Part shown: positions 1-5,998 of the stretch, piece by piece | Layout of the letters: the number at the start of each line of letters is the position of its first letter | How positions within the stretch are numbered: the first letter of the stretch is position 1 | Origin: JAABQT01 sp041488375 | GTDB lineage: Bacteria; Pseudomonadota; Gammaproteobacteria; Burkholderiales; SG8-39 | DNA: 13,556 nucleotides | Direction of reading: 5' to 3' | Assembly: GCA_041488375.1 (NCBI GenBank) | Contig: JBGPPD010000068.1 | Location: 1 to 13,556 of the forward strand | The notes under the pieces: generated by a model | What the model was told of the DNA's origin: nothing | Database searches by the model: none | The model's input: only the letters and a program-made list of their open reading frames with translations | Made by a program: the position numbers and the translations under genes

Positions 1-1
1 C

Positions 2-214
2 TGGCGCGAAATGCTGCAGGACCTCGAATGCATCGCCCTGCATGCGAATCACCGCGCGCTCAACGCGCGCCTCGCCGGCGAAGTGCACCAGGCCGGCTGC
101 GCCGTGCTCGCCTGGACGGTGAACGACCGGCGCAGCGCGCGCAAGCTGCTCGGCTGGGGGGTGGACTGCCTGGTGACCGACGCCCTGGCGCGTATCACGC
201 CGGATTTCCAGTAA
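2..214 (+). CDS. ugpQ: Glycerophosphodiester phosphodiesterase, C-terminal end (5'-truncated by window edge)
   Basis: Only the last 70 codons are present; the open frame continues off the left edge and ends at TAA 212-214. The translation shows the typical end of the GDPD TIM barrel: a 'LHANHRALN' strand-loop, 'GCAVLAWTVND' (the beta-7/beta-8 region, where W-T-V-N is a family hallmark), then 'GVDCLVTDALARI', matching the usual 'GVDgiiTD.P' ending. Family members hydrolyse glycerophosphodiesters, released by phospholipid deacylation, to glycerol-3-phosphate and an alcohol. The length and metal-binding residues of the N-terminal half cannot be judged. The gene is convergent with the peroxidase gene, 20 nt away. 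The family call is good; UgpQ (cytosolic) versus GlpQ (periplasmic) cannot be decided without the N-terminus, so the symbol is tentative. Confidence 0.8.
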   Translation, partial: WREMLQDLECIALHANHRALNARLAGEVHQAGCAVLAWTVNDRRSARKLLGWGVDCLVTDALARITPDFQ

Positions 215-224
215 CCCGCCGGCG

Positions 225-247
225 CGCCGCGCCCTCAGGGCGCGGCG
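225..247. terminator. Perfect 10-bp GC hairpin, probable bidirectional terminator
   Basis: Positions 225-234 pair perfectly with 238-247 around a 3-nt loop (235-237). The stem is entirely G/C. The loop is the stop codon of the leftward peroxidase gene, and the stem starts 10 nt after the stop of the rightward phosphodiesterase gene. It therefore lies where both convergent transcripts should end. No T-tract follows on either strand, so it is not a classic intrinsic terminator; it could instead act as a 3'-end stabiliser or a Rho-assisted stop. Confidence 0.5.
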
Positions 248-777
248 AGCAGCTGCTCGATGGCGGACACCAGCTTCGGGTCGCCGGGTTCGACCTTGGT
301 GTCGAAGCTCATCACCTGCCTGCCGCCGCGGTCCACCAGGTACTTGTGGAAGTTCCAGCGCGGCTCGGCGCCGCTGGCGCGCGCCAGCTCGGCGAACAGG
401 GGGTTGACCTGCGCGCCGCGCACGCTCGACTTGCCGAACATCGGGAATTCGATCGCGTACTGGTTGACGCAGAAGCTGGCGATCTCCTGGTTGCTGCCGG
501 GTTCCTGTGCGCCGAAGTCGTTGGACGGGAAGCCGAGCACTACCAGGCCGCGCGCCTTGTATTTGCGGTAAAGCGCTTCCAGCCCTTCGTACTGCGGCGT
601 GTAGCCGCACTGGCTGGCGGTGTTCACCACCAGCACCACTTTGCCCGCGTACGCGCACAGCGACTGCGGCTGGTCCAGGATCGTGGGCATGCTGCGGTCG
701 AGCAGGGCAGGGCAGGCGGCGGCAGCGGGCACGGCGAAGCTCGCGAGCAGTAGGAAGCTAGAAAGGCAGCGGCGCAT
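235..777 (-). CDS. Exported glutathione peroxidase family protein (thiol peroxidase)
   Basis: The 180-residue product reduces hydrogen peroxide or organic hydroperoxides using a thiol. The GPx signatures are intact: peroxidatic Cys57 in 'NTASQCGYTPQYEGLEALY', Gln91 in 'GFPSNDFGAQEPG', and Trp141-Asn142 in 'RWNFHKYLVD', giving the Cys/Gln/Trp/Asn catalytic set. Cys103 ('SFCVNQY') sits where the resolving cysteine of thioredoxin-dependent GPx enzymes lies. ATG 777 was chosen because it gives a clean signal peptide (MRR, then a hydrophobic stretch ending 'VPAAA-ACP', cleavage near residue 20); the in-frame ATG at 837 would bury it. The product is thus probably periplasmic. The start lies 20 nt inside the upstream phosphomutase gene and has no good Shine-Dalgarno, suggesting translational coupling. 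It is the last gene of the leftward cluster. Confidence 0.9.
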   Translation of the reverse strand: MRRCLSSFLLLASFAVPAAAACPALLDRSMPTILDQPQSLCAYAGKVVLVVNTASQCGYTPQYEGLEALYRKYKARGLVVLGFPSNDFGAQEPGSNQEIASFCVNQYAIEFPMFGKSSVRGAQVNPLFAELARASGAEPRWNFHKYLVDRGGRQVMSFDTKVEPGDPKLVSAIEQLLAAP

Positions 778-2116
778 CGGGTTTGAGCGGCTGCAGCGCG
801 GCGCGGAACTCCCGCTGAATGCGTTCCAGGCCGGCAACCGTATCCGCTTCGAAGCGTAGCACGATCACCGGCGTGGTATTGGAGGCGCGTGCCAGACCGA
901 AGCCGTCGGCGTACTCCGCCCGCACGCCGTCGATGGTGAGGATGCTCTTCGCGCCGGGGAAGGGCTTCGACGCTTGCAGCTTTGCCACCAGTGCATGCGG
1001 CTCGCCTTCGGCGAGCTTCCAGTTGAGTTCCGGCGTCGAGGGGGCATTGGGCAGCGCCTTGAGCACGGCATTGCCGTCCGGTGCGCGCGCCAGAATCTCC
1101 AGCAGCCGGGCGCCGGCGTACAGCGCGTCGTCGAAACCGTACCAGCGCTCCCTGAAGAACGTGTGCCCGGACATCTCCCCGGCGAGCGGCGCGCCGGTCT
1201 CCTGCAGCTTCGCCTTGATGAGCGAGTGGCCGGTCTTCCAGATCAGCGGCCGGCCGCCGTGGCGCTCGATCCAGGGCGCGAGCAGGCGCGTGCATTTCAC
1301 GTCGTAGATGATCTGCGCGCCCGGATTGCGCGACAGCACGTCCGCGGCGAACAGCATCAATTGGCGGTCGGGGTAGATGATCTCGCCGTCCTGCGTCACC
1401 ACGCCGAGCCGGTCGCCGTCGCCGTCGAAGGCGAGGCCCAGTTCGCTGCCGGCGGCCTTGACCCTCGAGATCAGGTCGGCGAGATTCTTCGGCTGCGACG
1501 GATCCGGATGGTGGTTGGGGAAGGAGCCGTCGACTTCGCAGTACAGTTCCTCGACCCGGCATCCCAAGGCGCGGAACAGGCGCGCGGCCGCCAGCCCGGC
1601 GACCCCGTTGCCGCAATCCACGGCGATACGCATGGGACGGGCGAGCTTGACATCGCCCGCGATGCGCTCCACATACGCATCGAGGACGCTGGCGCTGCTG
1701 TGCCTGCCGTTGCCGTCGCGGAACATGCCGCGTTCGATGCGCCGGCGCAACTCCTGGATTTCGTCCCCCTGCAGCGTGTGCCCTTCGACCACCATCTTCA
1801 GGCCGTTGTAGTCGGGAGGATTGTGGCTGCCGGTCACCGACACGCAGCTGCCGCAGCCAAGATGGTGCGCGGCGAAGTAGGTCACCGGCGTCGGCGCCAT
1901 GCCGATGTCGATGACATCGGCGCCCGCCTCGTTCATGCCTTGGGCGAGGGCGTGCGCCAGCTGCGGGCCCGAATGCCGCCCGTCGCGCCCGATGGCGTAA
2001 CGCGGCGCCATCGATCCCAGCGCGCGCCCGATGGCGCGCACGATCTCGGCCGTCAGCGTGCGCCCGGCAATGCCGCGGATGTCGTAGGCGCGGAAGATTT
2101 CGGCGGGCAGGTTCAC
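758..2116 (-). CDS. algC: Phosphomannomutase/phosphoglucomutase (AlgC type)
   Basis: The 452-residue alpha-D-phosphohexomutase interconverts hexose 1- and 6-phosphates (mannose or glucose), feeding GDP-mannose and UDP-glucose synthesis for LPS and exopolysaccharide. All four family loops are visible: phosphoserine Ser97 in 'TGSHNPPDYNGLK', metal-binding 'DGDGDR' at 231-236, sugar-specificity 'GEMSGHTFF' at 313-321, and a C-terminal phosphate-binding 'RASNTTPVIVLRFEAD'. N-terminal 'IFRAYDIRG' and C-terminal 'PLPF' closely resemble Pseudomonas AlgC, as does the length. The start is the GTG at 2116 ('VNLPAEIF'); the longer open frame upstream has no homology-like sequence and would overlap the hydrolase gene. 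GTG overlaps the hydrolase stop as GTGA (2113-2116). A GGAG lies about 14 nt upstream, rather far, so coupling to the upstream gene is likely. It sits downstream of waaF in the same cluster. Confidence 0.95.
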   Translation of the reverse strand: MNLPAEIFRAYDIRGIAGRTLTAEIVRAIGRALGSMAPRYAIGRDGRHSGPQLAHALAQGMNEAGADVIDIGMAPTPVTYFAAHHLGCGSCVSVTGSHNPPDYNGLKMVVEGHTLQGDEIQELRRRIERGMFRDGNGRHSSASVLDAYVERIAGDVKLARPMRIAVDCGNGVAGLAAARLFRALGCRVEELYCEVDGSFPNHHPDPSQPKNLADLISRVKAAGSELGLAFDGDGDRLGVVTQDGEIIYPDRQLMLFAADVLSRNPGAQIIYDVKCTRLLAPWIERHGGRPLIWKTGHSLIKAKLQETGAPLAGEMSGHTFFRERWYGFDDALYAGARLLEILARAPDGNAVLKALPNAPSTPELNWKLAEGEPHALVAKLQASKPFPGAKSILTIDGVRAEYADGFGLARASNTTPVIVLRFEADTVAGLERIQREFRAALQPLKPDAPLPF

Positions 2117-3024
2117 GGGGCGGACAGGAACTCCAGGACGCGGCGCGCGAGCCAGCCGCGCCGGCCCGGGAAGCCGACGTGGCCTCCCTCGCGCGGAAAT
2201 TCTAGCAGCACGGCGCTCGCCGCGCGGCGCGTGGCGCGCTCCAGCGCCGCTTCCGGCAGGAACGGGTCGTTGCGCGCGTTCAGCACCAGGGTGGGCACGC
2301 GGATGTACTCGAGCCATGGGGCGCTGGACGCGCGCGCCCAGTAGTCGTCGGCGTCGCGAAAACCGTGCAGCGGCGCAGTGACCGCGTCGTCGAACTCGTA
2401 GAGCGTCGTGGCGGCGCGCACCCGGGTCGCGTTAAACAGGCCCGGGAAGCGCTCCAGCTTGGCGAAGGCATTGCGCTTCATCGTCGACAGGAAGCTGCGC
2501 GTATAGATCTGCCGGTTGAAGCCGCGGTCCAGGGCGCGGCCGGCGGCAGCGAGGTCGAGCGGCGCGGACACCGCGACCGCGCGCCGCAGCCGCGCCGCCG
2601 CGCCCTGCTCGCCGAGCCACTTGAGCAGCACGTTGCCGCCGAGCGAGACGCCGACGGCGAAATCGGGCTTGAGCCGGCGCAGGATCCAGTCGAGTTCCTC
2701 GCTGTCGCCGGAATGGTAGGCGCGCGCCTTCAGGTTCGGTTCCCCTGAACAGCCGCGGAAATGCGGCACCACGCAGCGCCATCCGCGCGCCAGTGCACTT
2801 GCCGCGATCGCGCGCGCGTAGTGGCTCGCCGTACTTCCTTCCAGGCCGTGGAACAAGGCGAGCAGCGGCTCGCCGCCGCCCGCCCAGTCCAGGTCGATGA
2901 AGTCGCCGTCCGGCGTGTCCCAGCGCTCGCGCCGCCACGCGATGCGCGGTCCCGGGGCAAGCGCCGGCAGGATCGTCTGCAAGTGCCCGCCCGGCAGCCA
3001 CCACGGCGCGCGGTAGCCGTTCAA
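2113..3024 (-). CDS. yheT: YheT-family alpha/beta hydrolase
   Basis: The 303-residue serine hydrolase belongs to the YheT/ABHD1-3 family; its physiological substrate is unknown (esters or lipids are likely from relatives). Family start 'YRAPWWLPGGHLQTILP' is at residues 4-20. The oxyanion region is 'HGLEGS' (59-64), the nucleophile Ser127 in 'GVSLGGN', the acid Asp253 in 'NARNDPFLP', and the base His282 in 'GGHVGF', so the catalytic triad is complete. 'VPHFRGCSGEPN' (86-97) is another YheT hallmark. I chose TTG 3024 as start because it gives the usual family N-terminus and forms a TTGA overlap (3021-3024) with the upstream stop; GAAG lies 8 nt before it. Upstream ATG/GTG choices would overlap the preceding gene heavily and add an Arg/Ala-rich shadow sequence. 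No signal peptide, so probably cytosolic. Confidence 0.9.
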   Translation of the reverse strand: MNGYRAPWWLPGGHLQTILPALAPGPRIAWRRERWDTPDGDFIDLDWAGGGEPLLALFHGLEGSTASHYARAIAASALARGWRCVVPHFRGCSGEPNLKARAYHSGDSEELDWILRRLKPDFAVGVSLGGNVLLKWLGEQGAAARLRRAVAVSAPLDLAAAGRALDRGFNRQIYTRSFLSTMKRNAFAKLERFPGLFNATRVRAATTLYEFDDAVTAPLHGFRDADDYWARASSAPWLEYIRVPTLVLNARNDPFLPEAALERATRRAASAVLLEFPREGGHVGFPGRRGWLARRVLEFLSAP

Positions 3025-3449
3025 TGCAGGATCTTCGGCGCTTCGCGCGGCGGCTCCGCCCGGCCCGGCGCCGGCGAGCCGTGGTGCACGATCATGCGCC
3101 AGCCGGAGGCGGTGCGCAGGTAGACGTTGGTGGCGACTACCGCCTGCAGCGGGCGCTGCTCGCCGGGCACCGTGAAATTCTCGTGCACGCTGCGCACCGC
3201 CACCACCGGGCCGTCGATCGCCACCTGCTGGCTGAGCTGCACGCGCGCGCGCGCGCCGCCGGCGAAGATCTGCCGCCAGCTGTCGCGCACCTGGTCCTGG
3301 CCGGTGAGGCGCGTGCCGCCCGGATGCACGCAGAGGATCTCCTCGTCCTCCGACCACACCGCCATCATCAGCTCGAGGTCGGCGCGCTCCAGCGCCTCGT
3401 AAAAGGCGGTTTCCGCGTCCTGCGCCGTCGGGAATATCCGCAGGCTCAC
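3021..3449 (-). CDS. NTF2/SnoaL-like fold protein
   Basis: The 142-residue protein resembles the SnoaL/DUF4440-type NTF2-like superfamily. Visible features are an N-terminal helix 'AETAFYEALERADLELMMAVWSED', then 'LCVHPGGTRLTGQDQVRDSWRQIF', and a beta-rich C-terminal half ending 'NVYLRTASGWRMIVHHGSPAP', where the conserved Trp-Arg and His-His are typical of this subfamily. NTF2-like proteins range from enzymes to ligand-binding or regulatory proteins, and no specific reaction can be assigned here. The GTG start at 3449 overlaps the waaF stop as GTGA; the longer in-frame extension would lie inside waaF and is Arg/Ala-rich shadow. The tail 'GRAEPPREAPKILH' looks disordered. A 15-nt alternating CG run (3242-3256) encodes 'ARARV' within it. 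Its position between waaF and the hydrolase suggests co-expression but not function. Confidence 0.8.
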   Translation of the reverse strand: MSLRIFPTAQDAETAFYEALERADLELMMAVWSEDEEILCVHPGGTRLTGQDQVRDSWRQIFAGGARARVQLSQQVAIDGPVVAVRSVHENFTVPGEQRPLQAVVATNVYLRTASGWRMIVHHGSPAPGRAEPPREAPKILH

Positions 3450-4411
3450 GCCAGCTGCGCGATCTCGCCGAGCACGCGCTCGACGCTGAGTTCCTGCATG
3501 CAGCGGAAGTGGCCCAGCGGGCATACGCGGGCGTAGCAGGGGCTGCAGTCGATGCCGAGCCACACGACCCGCGCCTTCGCCGACAGCGGCGGCGTGTGCC
3601 TGGGGCTGGAGGAGCCGAAGAGGGCCACCTGCGGCCGGCCGAGCGCCGCCGCCACGTGCATCAGGCCGGAGTCGTTCGACACCACCAGTTGCGCGCCGGC
3701 GAGCAGTTCGATGACCTCCTCGAGCGTGGTCTCGCCGGCGAGGTTGCGGCCCCGGATGCCGGCGGCCTGTTCGCGTTCCCTGGCGGAGCCGAGCAGCAGC
3801 ACCGGCAATGGCATGCGCTCGGCGAGTTCCCTGAAATACGGCCAGCGCTTGGCGGGCCCGTACTCCGCGCCCGGGCAGAACGCGGCGTAGGGCCCGGCGA
3901 TGCCGAGGCGCTCGCGCGTGCGCTGCGCCGCCTGCGCGTCCACCGCCAGTTGCGGCTCCGGCAGGGGCAACGGGATCTCGGCCCCTGGGGCTGCGGCCAG
4001 CCGCGCATAGTGCAGCGCCATCGGCTCGCGTTCGCGCTGTTCCTGGTACCGCAGGTTCAGCAGGCCGTAGCGCGACTCGCCGACGTAGCCGCTGCGGATG
4101 GGGATATCCGCGAAGAACGGCAGCAGCGCCGATTTCCAGGTGTTGGGCAGCACGATCGCCTGGTCGTAACCCAGCGCCTTGAGCGTGCGGCCCAGTCGCC
4201 AACGTTCGCGCAGCCTCAGCTTGCCGTGCTCGAACGCGGTCTCGATCACGCCGGAAACCTCGGGCATGCGGCGCACCACCGGTGCCACCCAGCTCGGGGC
4301 CAGGACATCGAGGCGAGCCTGCGGCAGCCGTTCGCGCAGCCGCGCGAGCAGCGGCTGCGCCATCAGCGCGTCGCCGATCCAGTTCGGGGCGACGACCAGG
4401 AGGCGGGGCAC
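3446..4411 (-). CDS. waaF: ADP-heptose:LPS heptosyltransferase II (GT9 family)
   Basis: This 321-residue GT-B enzyme adds the second L-glycero-D-manno-heptose to the LPS inner core at the cytosolic face of the inner membrane. Evidence: N-terminal 'APNWIGDALMAQPLL' with the catalytic-position Asp14, 'LPNTWKSALLPFFADIPIRSGYVGESRY' (88-115), 'PGAEYGPAKRWP' (180-191), nucleotide-sugar-binding 'VSNDSGLMHVAAALGRPQVALFG' (244-266) and 'SSSPRHTPPLS'. The C-terminal segment 289-304 holds four cysteines and a His (C-x2-C-x4-C-x3-H-x2-C), seen in many GT9 proteins and possibly a metal or structural site. The length is slightly below E. coli WaaF (about 348). GTG 4411 is the start, with AAAGGG 7 nt upstream inside the zinc-ribbon gene, which ends only 1 nt before. 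Its stop overlaps the next gene (GTGA 3446-3449). Confidence 0.94.
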   Translation of the reverse strand: MPRLLVVAPNWIGDALMAQPLLARLRERLPQARLDVLAPSWVAPVVRRMPEVSGVIETAFEHGKLRLRERWRLGRTLKALGYDQAIVLPNTWKSALLPFFADIPIRSGYVGESRYGLLNLRYQEQREREPMALHYARLAAAPGAEIPLPLPEPQLAVDAQAAQRTRERLGIAGPYAAFCPGAEYGPAKRWPYFRELAERMPLPVLLLGSAREREQAAGIRGRNLAGETTLEEVIELLAGAQLVVSNDSGLMHVAAALGRPQVALFGSSSPRHTPPLSAKARVVWLGIDCSPCYARVCPLGHFRCMQELSVERVLGEIAQLA

Positions 4412-4412
4412 G

Positions 4413-4604
4413 CTAGTGCCCTTTCGGGGCCGCTCCCTTGAACACGTAGCGGGTGCCGCAGTACGGGCACAGCGCCTCGCCCTGCTGCACCACGTCGAGG
4501 AACACGCGCGGGTGGCGCGACCAGAGCGGCGCGCCCGGCATCGGGCAGTGCAGCGGCAGGTCCTTCTCGCCGACCTCCACCTGCCGCGCGGCGTCCGTGC
4601 TCAC
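4413..4604 (-). CDS. Small CHCC zinc-ribbon protein (zf-CHCC, NDUFS6-like)
   Basis: The product has 63 residues. It carries the zf-CHCC pattern: 'LHCPMPG' (Cys20), 'LWSRHPRVFLDVV' (His31) and 'ALCPYCGTRYVF' (Cys46, Cys49), which together can bind one zinc ion. The same domain occurs in the mitochondrial complex I subunit NDUFS6 and in many small proteobacterial proteins of unknown role. The GTG start at 4604 overlaps the ilvE stop as GTGA (4601-4604), with AAAGG 6 nt upstream; longer in-frame versions lie inside ilvE and are shadow sequence. The TAG stop is 1 nt before waaF. From general knowledge, small zf-CHCC genes are frequently found between ilvE and waaF in betaproteobacteria, but no function linking them is known to me. 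The call of a real gene is confident; the function is unknown. Confidence 0.9.
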   Translation of the reverse strand: MSTDAARQVEVGEKDLPLHCPMPGAPLWSRHPRVFLDVVQQGEALCPYCGTRYVFKGAAPKGH

Positions 4605-5578
4605 GCCTTGCCTTTCGGCTTCATCGGCACGGGCGTGAGCCAGTGCTTGTGCCTGCGGTCCTTGCCGGTGACCACGTCGAAGAACGCCTTCTGCAGCTTC
4701 TTGGTCACCGGCCCGGCCTTGCCGGCGCCGATCACCCGGCTGTCGAGCTCGCGGATCGGCGTGACTTCGGCGGCGGTGCCGGTGAAGAAACACTCGTCGG
4801 CGATGTAGATGTCGTCGCGCGTCAGGCGCTTGGCTTTCACCTGGTAACCGAGGCCCTCGGCCAGCTCGATGACGGAGGAGCGCGTGATGCCGGTGAGCGC
4901 GGAGGTGAGCTCCGGCTCGACGATCACGCCGTCCTTGACGATGAAAATATTCTCCCCCGCGCCCTCGGCGACGAAGCCGTCCACGTCGAGCAGCAGCCCC
5001 TCGTCGTAGCCGTGCATGGTGGCTTCGAGGGTCGCCAGCACCGAGTTCGGGTAGGTGCCCGACATCTTGGAGCGCGCCATGGTGACGTTGACGTGGTGGC
5101 GCGCGTAGGACGAGGTCTTCACGCGGATGCCTTTCTCGAGCGCCTCCGGCCCGAGGTAGGCGCCCCAGGGCCACGCCGCGATCGCCACGTGCACTTTGGC
5201 GCCGACCGGCGACACGCCCATCTTCTCCGAGCCGTAGAAGGCGATCGGCCGCACGTAGCAGGCCTCGTGGCCGTTGGCGCGCACCACGTCGATCTGCGCC
5301 TGCATCAGCTGAGCCTTCGAGTACGGGATCTTCATCAGGTAGATGTGCCCGGAGTTGATCAGGCGCTGCGTGTGCTCCGGCAGGCGGTAGATCGCGGTGC
5401 CCTGGGCGGTCTTGTACGCCCGCACGCCCTCGAACACCGCCAGGCCATAGTGCAGCGAATGCGTGAGCACGTGGGTGGTGGCGGACCGCCAGGGCACGAG
5501 CTTGCCGTCGTACCAGATCCAGCCGTCGCGGTCGGCCATCGAGAGCGGCGCCTTGGGGGCGGTCTTTGCTTTCGCCAT
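4601..5578 (-). CDS. ilvE: Branched-chain amino acid aminotransferase
   Basis: The 325-residue fold-type IV PLP aminotransferase catalyses the last step of valine, leucine and isoleucine synthesis (2-oxoacid plus glutamate) in the cytosol. Visible hallmarks: 'HSLHYGLAVFEGVRAY' (40-55), the PLP-lysine region 'MARSKMSGTYPNSVLA' with Lys171, 'EGAGENIFIVKDG' (205-217), 'TGITRSSVIELA' (229-240), and 'FTGTAAEVTPIRELD' (265-279). The sequence between them closely matches E. coli IlvE. ATG 5578 was chosen: GGAG lies 10 nt upstream, while the in-frame ATG at 5617 would add a tail without homology; an internal Met14 is a weaker option. The N-terminus 'MAKAKTAPKAPLS' and the C-terminal 'MKPKGKA' are basic tails. 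It is the first gene of the leftward cluster; its stop overlaps the zinc-ribbon gene by 4 nt. Confidence 0.96.
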   Translation of the reverse strand: MAKAKTAPKAPLSMADRDGWIWYDGKLVPWRSATTHVLTHSLHYGLAVFEGVRAYKTAQGTAIYRLPEHTQRLINSGHIYLMKIPYSKAQLMQAQIDVVRANGHEACYVRPIAFYGSEKMGVSPVGAKVHVAIAAWPWGAYLGPEALEKGIRVKTSSYARHHVNVTMARSKMSGTYPNSVLATLEATMHGYDEGLLLDVDGFVAEGAGENIFIVKDGVIVEPELTSALTGITRSSVIELAEGLGYQVKAKRLTRDDIYIADECFFTGTAAEVTPIRELDSRVIGAGKAGPVTKKLQKAFFDVVTGKDRRHKHWLTPVPMKPKGKA

Positions 5579-5604
5579 GTCGCGGGTTCTCCGTGAAAGA
5601 GGCG

Positions 5605-5615
5605 CCATTCTAACC
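5605..5615 (-). promoter_or_regulatory. Candidate -10 region for the ilvE cluster
   Basis: Read leftward, this is GGTTAGAATGG, containing TAGAAT (5607-5612), five of six matches to TATAAT, about 29 nt before the ilvE ATG. An identical 11-mer occurs on the plus strand at 9362-9372 between glnE and yhdP, which supports a shared promoter-type element. I do not see a good -35 hexamer at 16-18 nt, so either the promoter is activator-dependent or the match is partial. A transcript from here would have a leader of roughly 20 nt. Confidence 0.35.
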
Positions 5616-5640
5616 ACAGCGGCGCAAAATCCGCCATACT

Positions 5641-5658
5641 ATTAACATGGCTGTTAAT
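5641..5658. promoter_or_regulatory. Inverted-repeat operator candidate spanning the arsR-family start codon
   Basis: A perfect 7+7-nt inverted repeat with a 4-nt spacer (ATTAACA-TGGC-TGTTAAT). The arms are strikingly A/T-rich for this genome. The regulator's ATG (5647-5649) straddles the left arm and spacer. Short A/T-containing dyads near their own promoter are the usual binding sites of ArsR/SmtB-fold repressors, so autoregulation is the simplest reading. A weak -10-like TACTAT (5637-5642) overlaps the left edge. There is no Shine-Dalgarno before the ATG, so the mRNA may be leaderless or nearly so. Repression of the divergent ilvE promoter, about 30 bp away, is possible but unproven. Confidence 0.5.
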
Positions 5659-5967
5659 CCTCAGGAGCGGGTGTTCGCCGCGCTGGCCTCGATGCCGCGG
5701 CGCCGGGTGCTGGCCTTTCTGGCGCAGACCGCGCTGTCCACCAGCGACCTCGCGGAGCGCTTCGGCATGAGCGCGCCGGCGGTGTCGCGCCACTTGTCGG
5801 TGCTGCAGCGCGCCGGACTGGTATCGGCGGAACGGCAGGGCCAGCGCGTGCTCTACCGGCTGGAGCGGGAGGCGCTGCTCAACGCGCTCGCCGGCTTCGC
5901 CTCGCTGGTGGACGGCCCGCTGCGCCGCGGAACGCAGTTTGCGCGCGCGCCGCGCGAAGCGATCTGA
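5647..5967 (+). CDS. ArsR/SmtB-family winged-helix transcriptional regulator (no metal-site cysteines)
   Basis: The 106-residue DNA-binding protein has a winged helix: 'FAALASMPRRRVLAFLAQ' as the first helices, HTH 'LSTSDLAERFGMSAPAVSRHLSVLQRAGLVS' (about 30-60), and wing 'AERQGQRVLYRLE' (61-73). Family members dimerise and repress by binding dyads. The classic arsenic/cadmium motif ELCVCDL is replaced by 'LSTSDL'; the protein has no cysteine and only one histidine, so a thiol-type metal sensor is unlikely. It is closer in style to SdpR-like or metabolite/partner-responsive members. The start ATG 5647 lies within a perfect inverted repeat. It is divergent from ilvE (68 bp apart) and 31 nt upstream of a lipoprotein gene with which it may be co-transcribed. 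The signal it senses is unknown. Confidence 0.9.
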   Translation: MAVNPQERVFAALASMPRRRVLAFLAQTALSTSDLAERFGMSAPAVSRHLSVLQRAGLVSAERQGQRVLYRLEREALLNALAGFASLVDGPLRRGTQFARAPREAI

Positions 5968-5998
5968 TGCTAGGCTCTGCCGCGCAACGCACCTGGCG

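Noticed and set aside
974..2344. 456-codon rightward open frame opposite algC
   Set aside because: Antisense shadow; the opposite strand carries all four phosphohexomutase motifs.
3238..3256. 19-nt alternating pyrimidine-purine run with a CG core (possible Z-DNA)
   Set aside because: It lies inside the NTF2-like gene, encodes ordinary Ala-Arg codons, and such runs are expected by chance in DNA this rich in G and C.
2113..3357. Longer hydrolase version starting at 3357
   Set aside because: The extra N-terminal 111 residues are Arg/Ala-rich shadow of the NTF2-like gene; YheT proteins begin close to the 'YRAPWWLPGGHLQT' segment.
3509..4441. 310-codon rightward open frame opposite waaF
   Set aside because: Low-complexity Arg/His/Gln-rich shadow; WaaF on the other strand is well supported.
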